This document shows positions 45,875-45,997 of a stretch of 45,997 nt of DNA, in pieces. The DNA comes from Paenarthrobacter sp. Z7-10 (lineage in GTDB: Bacteria > Actinomycetota > Actinomycetes > Actinomycetales > Micrococcaceae): assembly GCF_026932795.1 (NCBI RefSeq), contig NZ_JADPVH010000033.1, positions 1 through 45,997 of the forward strand. The letters run 5' to 3'. Position numbers and translations under genes: made by a program. Every line of letters begins with the position of its first letter. Positions within the stretch are counted from its first letter, which is position 1. The notes below the pieces were generated by a model. The model was not told where the DNA came from, did no database searches, and saw nothing but the letters and a program-made list of their open reading frames with translations.

Positions 45875-45904
45875 TGCAACACCCCCGACTAATCGGGAGT
45901 TGCA
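45875..45904. other. Imperfect inverted repeat downstream of pheT
   Basis: TGCAAC (45875-45880) with GTTGCA (45899-45904), and CCCGA (45884-45888) with TCGGG (45893-45897), form a stem with a small internal loop and CTAA at the tip. It may terminate pheST transcription, or be the end of a mobile element. Confidence 0.4.
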
Positions 45905-45910
45905 GCACCC

Positions 45911-45997
45911 ATGGAATCAGCAGCAGTAAGTAGTTCATCGTTTTTGGGGAAGGGTTCGTCTTTTACGCAAGGGTCGGGTTTCCCGGTCAGGTCACGT
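45911..45997 (+). CDS. Partial open reading frame running off the window
   Basis: ATG 45911 begins 29 open codons to the window end (MESAAVSSSSFLGKGSSFTQ...). The peptide is Ser/Gly-rich with no known motif in what is visible. Arginine genes (argC) commonly follow pheST in this group; this does not look like ArgC. Together with the inverted repeat just upstream, the start of a transposase (for example IS30-like) is possible, but this is a guess. Confidence 0.3.
   Translation, partial: MESAAVSSSSFLGKGSSFTQGSGFPVRSR

Overview
The window is high-GC DNA (roughly 60-65% by eye) with GTG/TTG starts, Shine-Dalgarno and apparently leaderless genes, a LexA box of the TCGAAC-N4-GTTCGA type, PriA instead of HisA, and actinobacterial families DUF3046, DUF5302, ClgR-like and Rv2578c-like. 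Gene content and order (ftsK-pgsA-cinA-clgR-DUF3046-recA-recX-miaB-miaA-dapF-hflX-dinG-lexA, then his genes, infC-rpmI-rplT-tsnR, pheST) fit a chromosome of the family Micrococcaceae, most like Arthrobacter. I saw no tRNA, rRNA or CRISPR array.

Layout. 1-1843: a secreted GH26-like glycoside hydrolase on the minus strand whose third fibronectin-III module is cut off by an in-frame TAG. 2399-7143: ftsK, pgsA, cinA and a ClgR-like regulator. 7276-10160: marR (minus), DUF3046, SOS-controlled recA and recX. 10252-15937: a secreted transglycosylase-like protein, miaB-miaA-dapF and a minus-strand methyltransferase. 16453-21681: hflX, a DinG-like helicase, lexA (minus) and a divergent LysM membrane protein sharing two SOS boxes. 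21789-27547: histidine genes hisC, hisB, hisH, a 52-residue membrane protein, priA, then an SseB-like gene and an MFS exporter. 27608-31495: DUF1844 (minus), then infC (ATT start, attenuator-like leader, long repeat tail), rpmI, rplT and a SpoU-type rRNA methyltransferase.

31586-41974 is a more accessory stretch between the rplT cluster and pheST: a YeaQ-like membrane protein, a cation efflux protein, an MFS gene, a Nudix hydrolase, small hypothetical proteins, a cupin, a radical SAM gene with its own SOS box, pyroglutamyl peptidase, an acyl-CoA ligase, a SIMPL protein coupled to an HEERH-motif protein, and a decayed SDR epimerase-like gene. pheS-pheT follow, and the window ends in the first 29 codons of an unidentified reading frame.

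Themes. (1) A DNA damage set: recA, lexA, the LysM protein and the radical SAM gene all carry matching LexA boxes. (2) At least five genes have a TANNNT hexamer exactly 6-7 nt before the start codon, the signature of leaderless mRNA. (3) Translation: infC-rpmI-rplT with a mutually exclusive terminator/antiterminator leader, miaA/miaB, tsnR, hflX and pheST. I did not find a clearly unprecedented multi-gene system; the most interesting items are the infC leader and repeat tail, the leaderless SOS promoter of the radical SAM gene, and the interrupted hydrolase.
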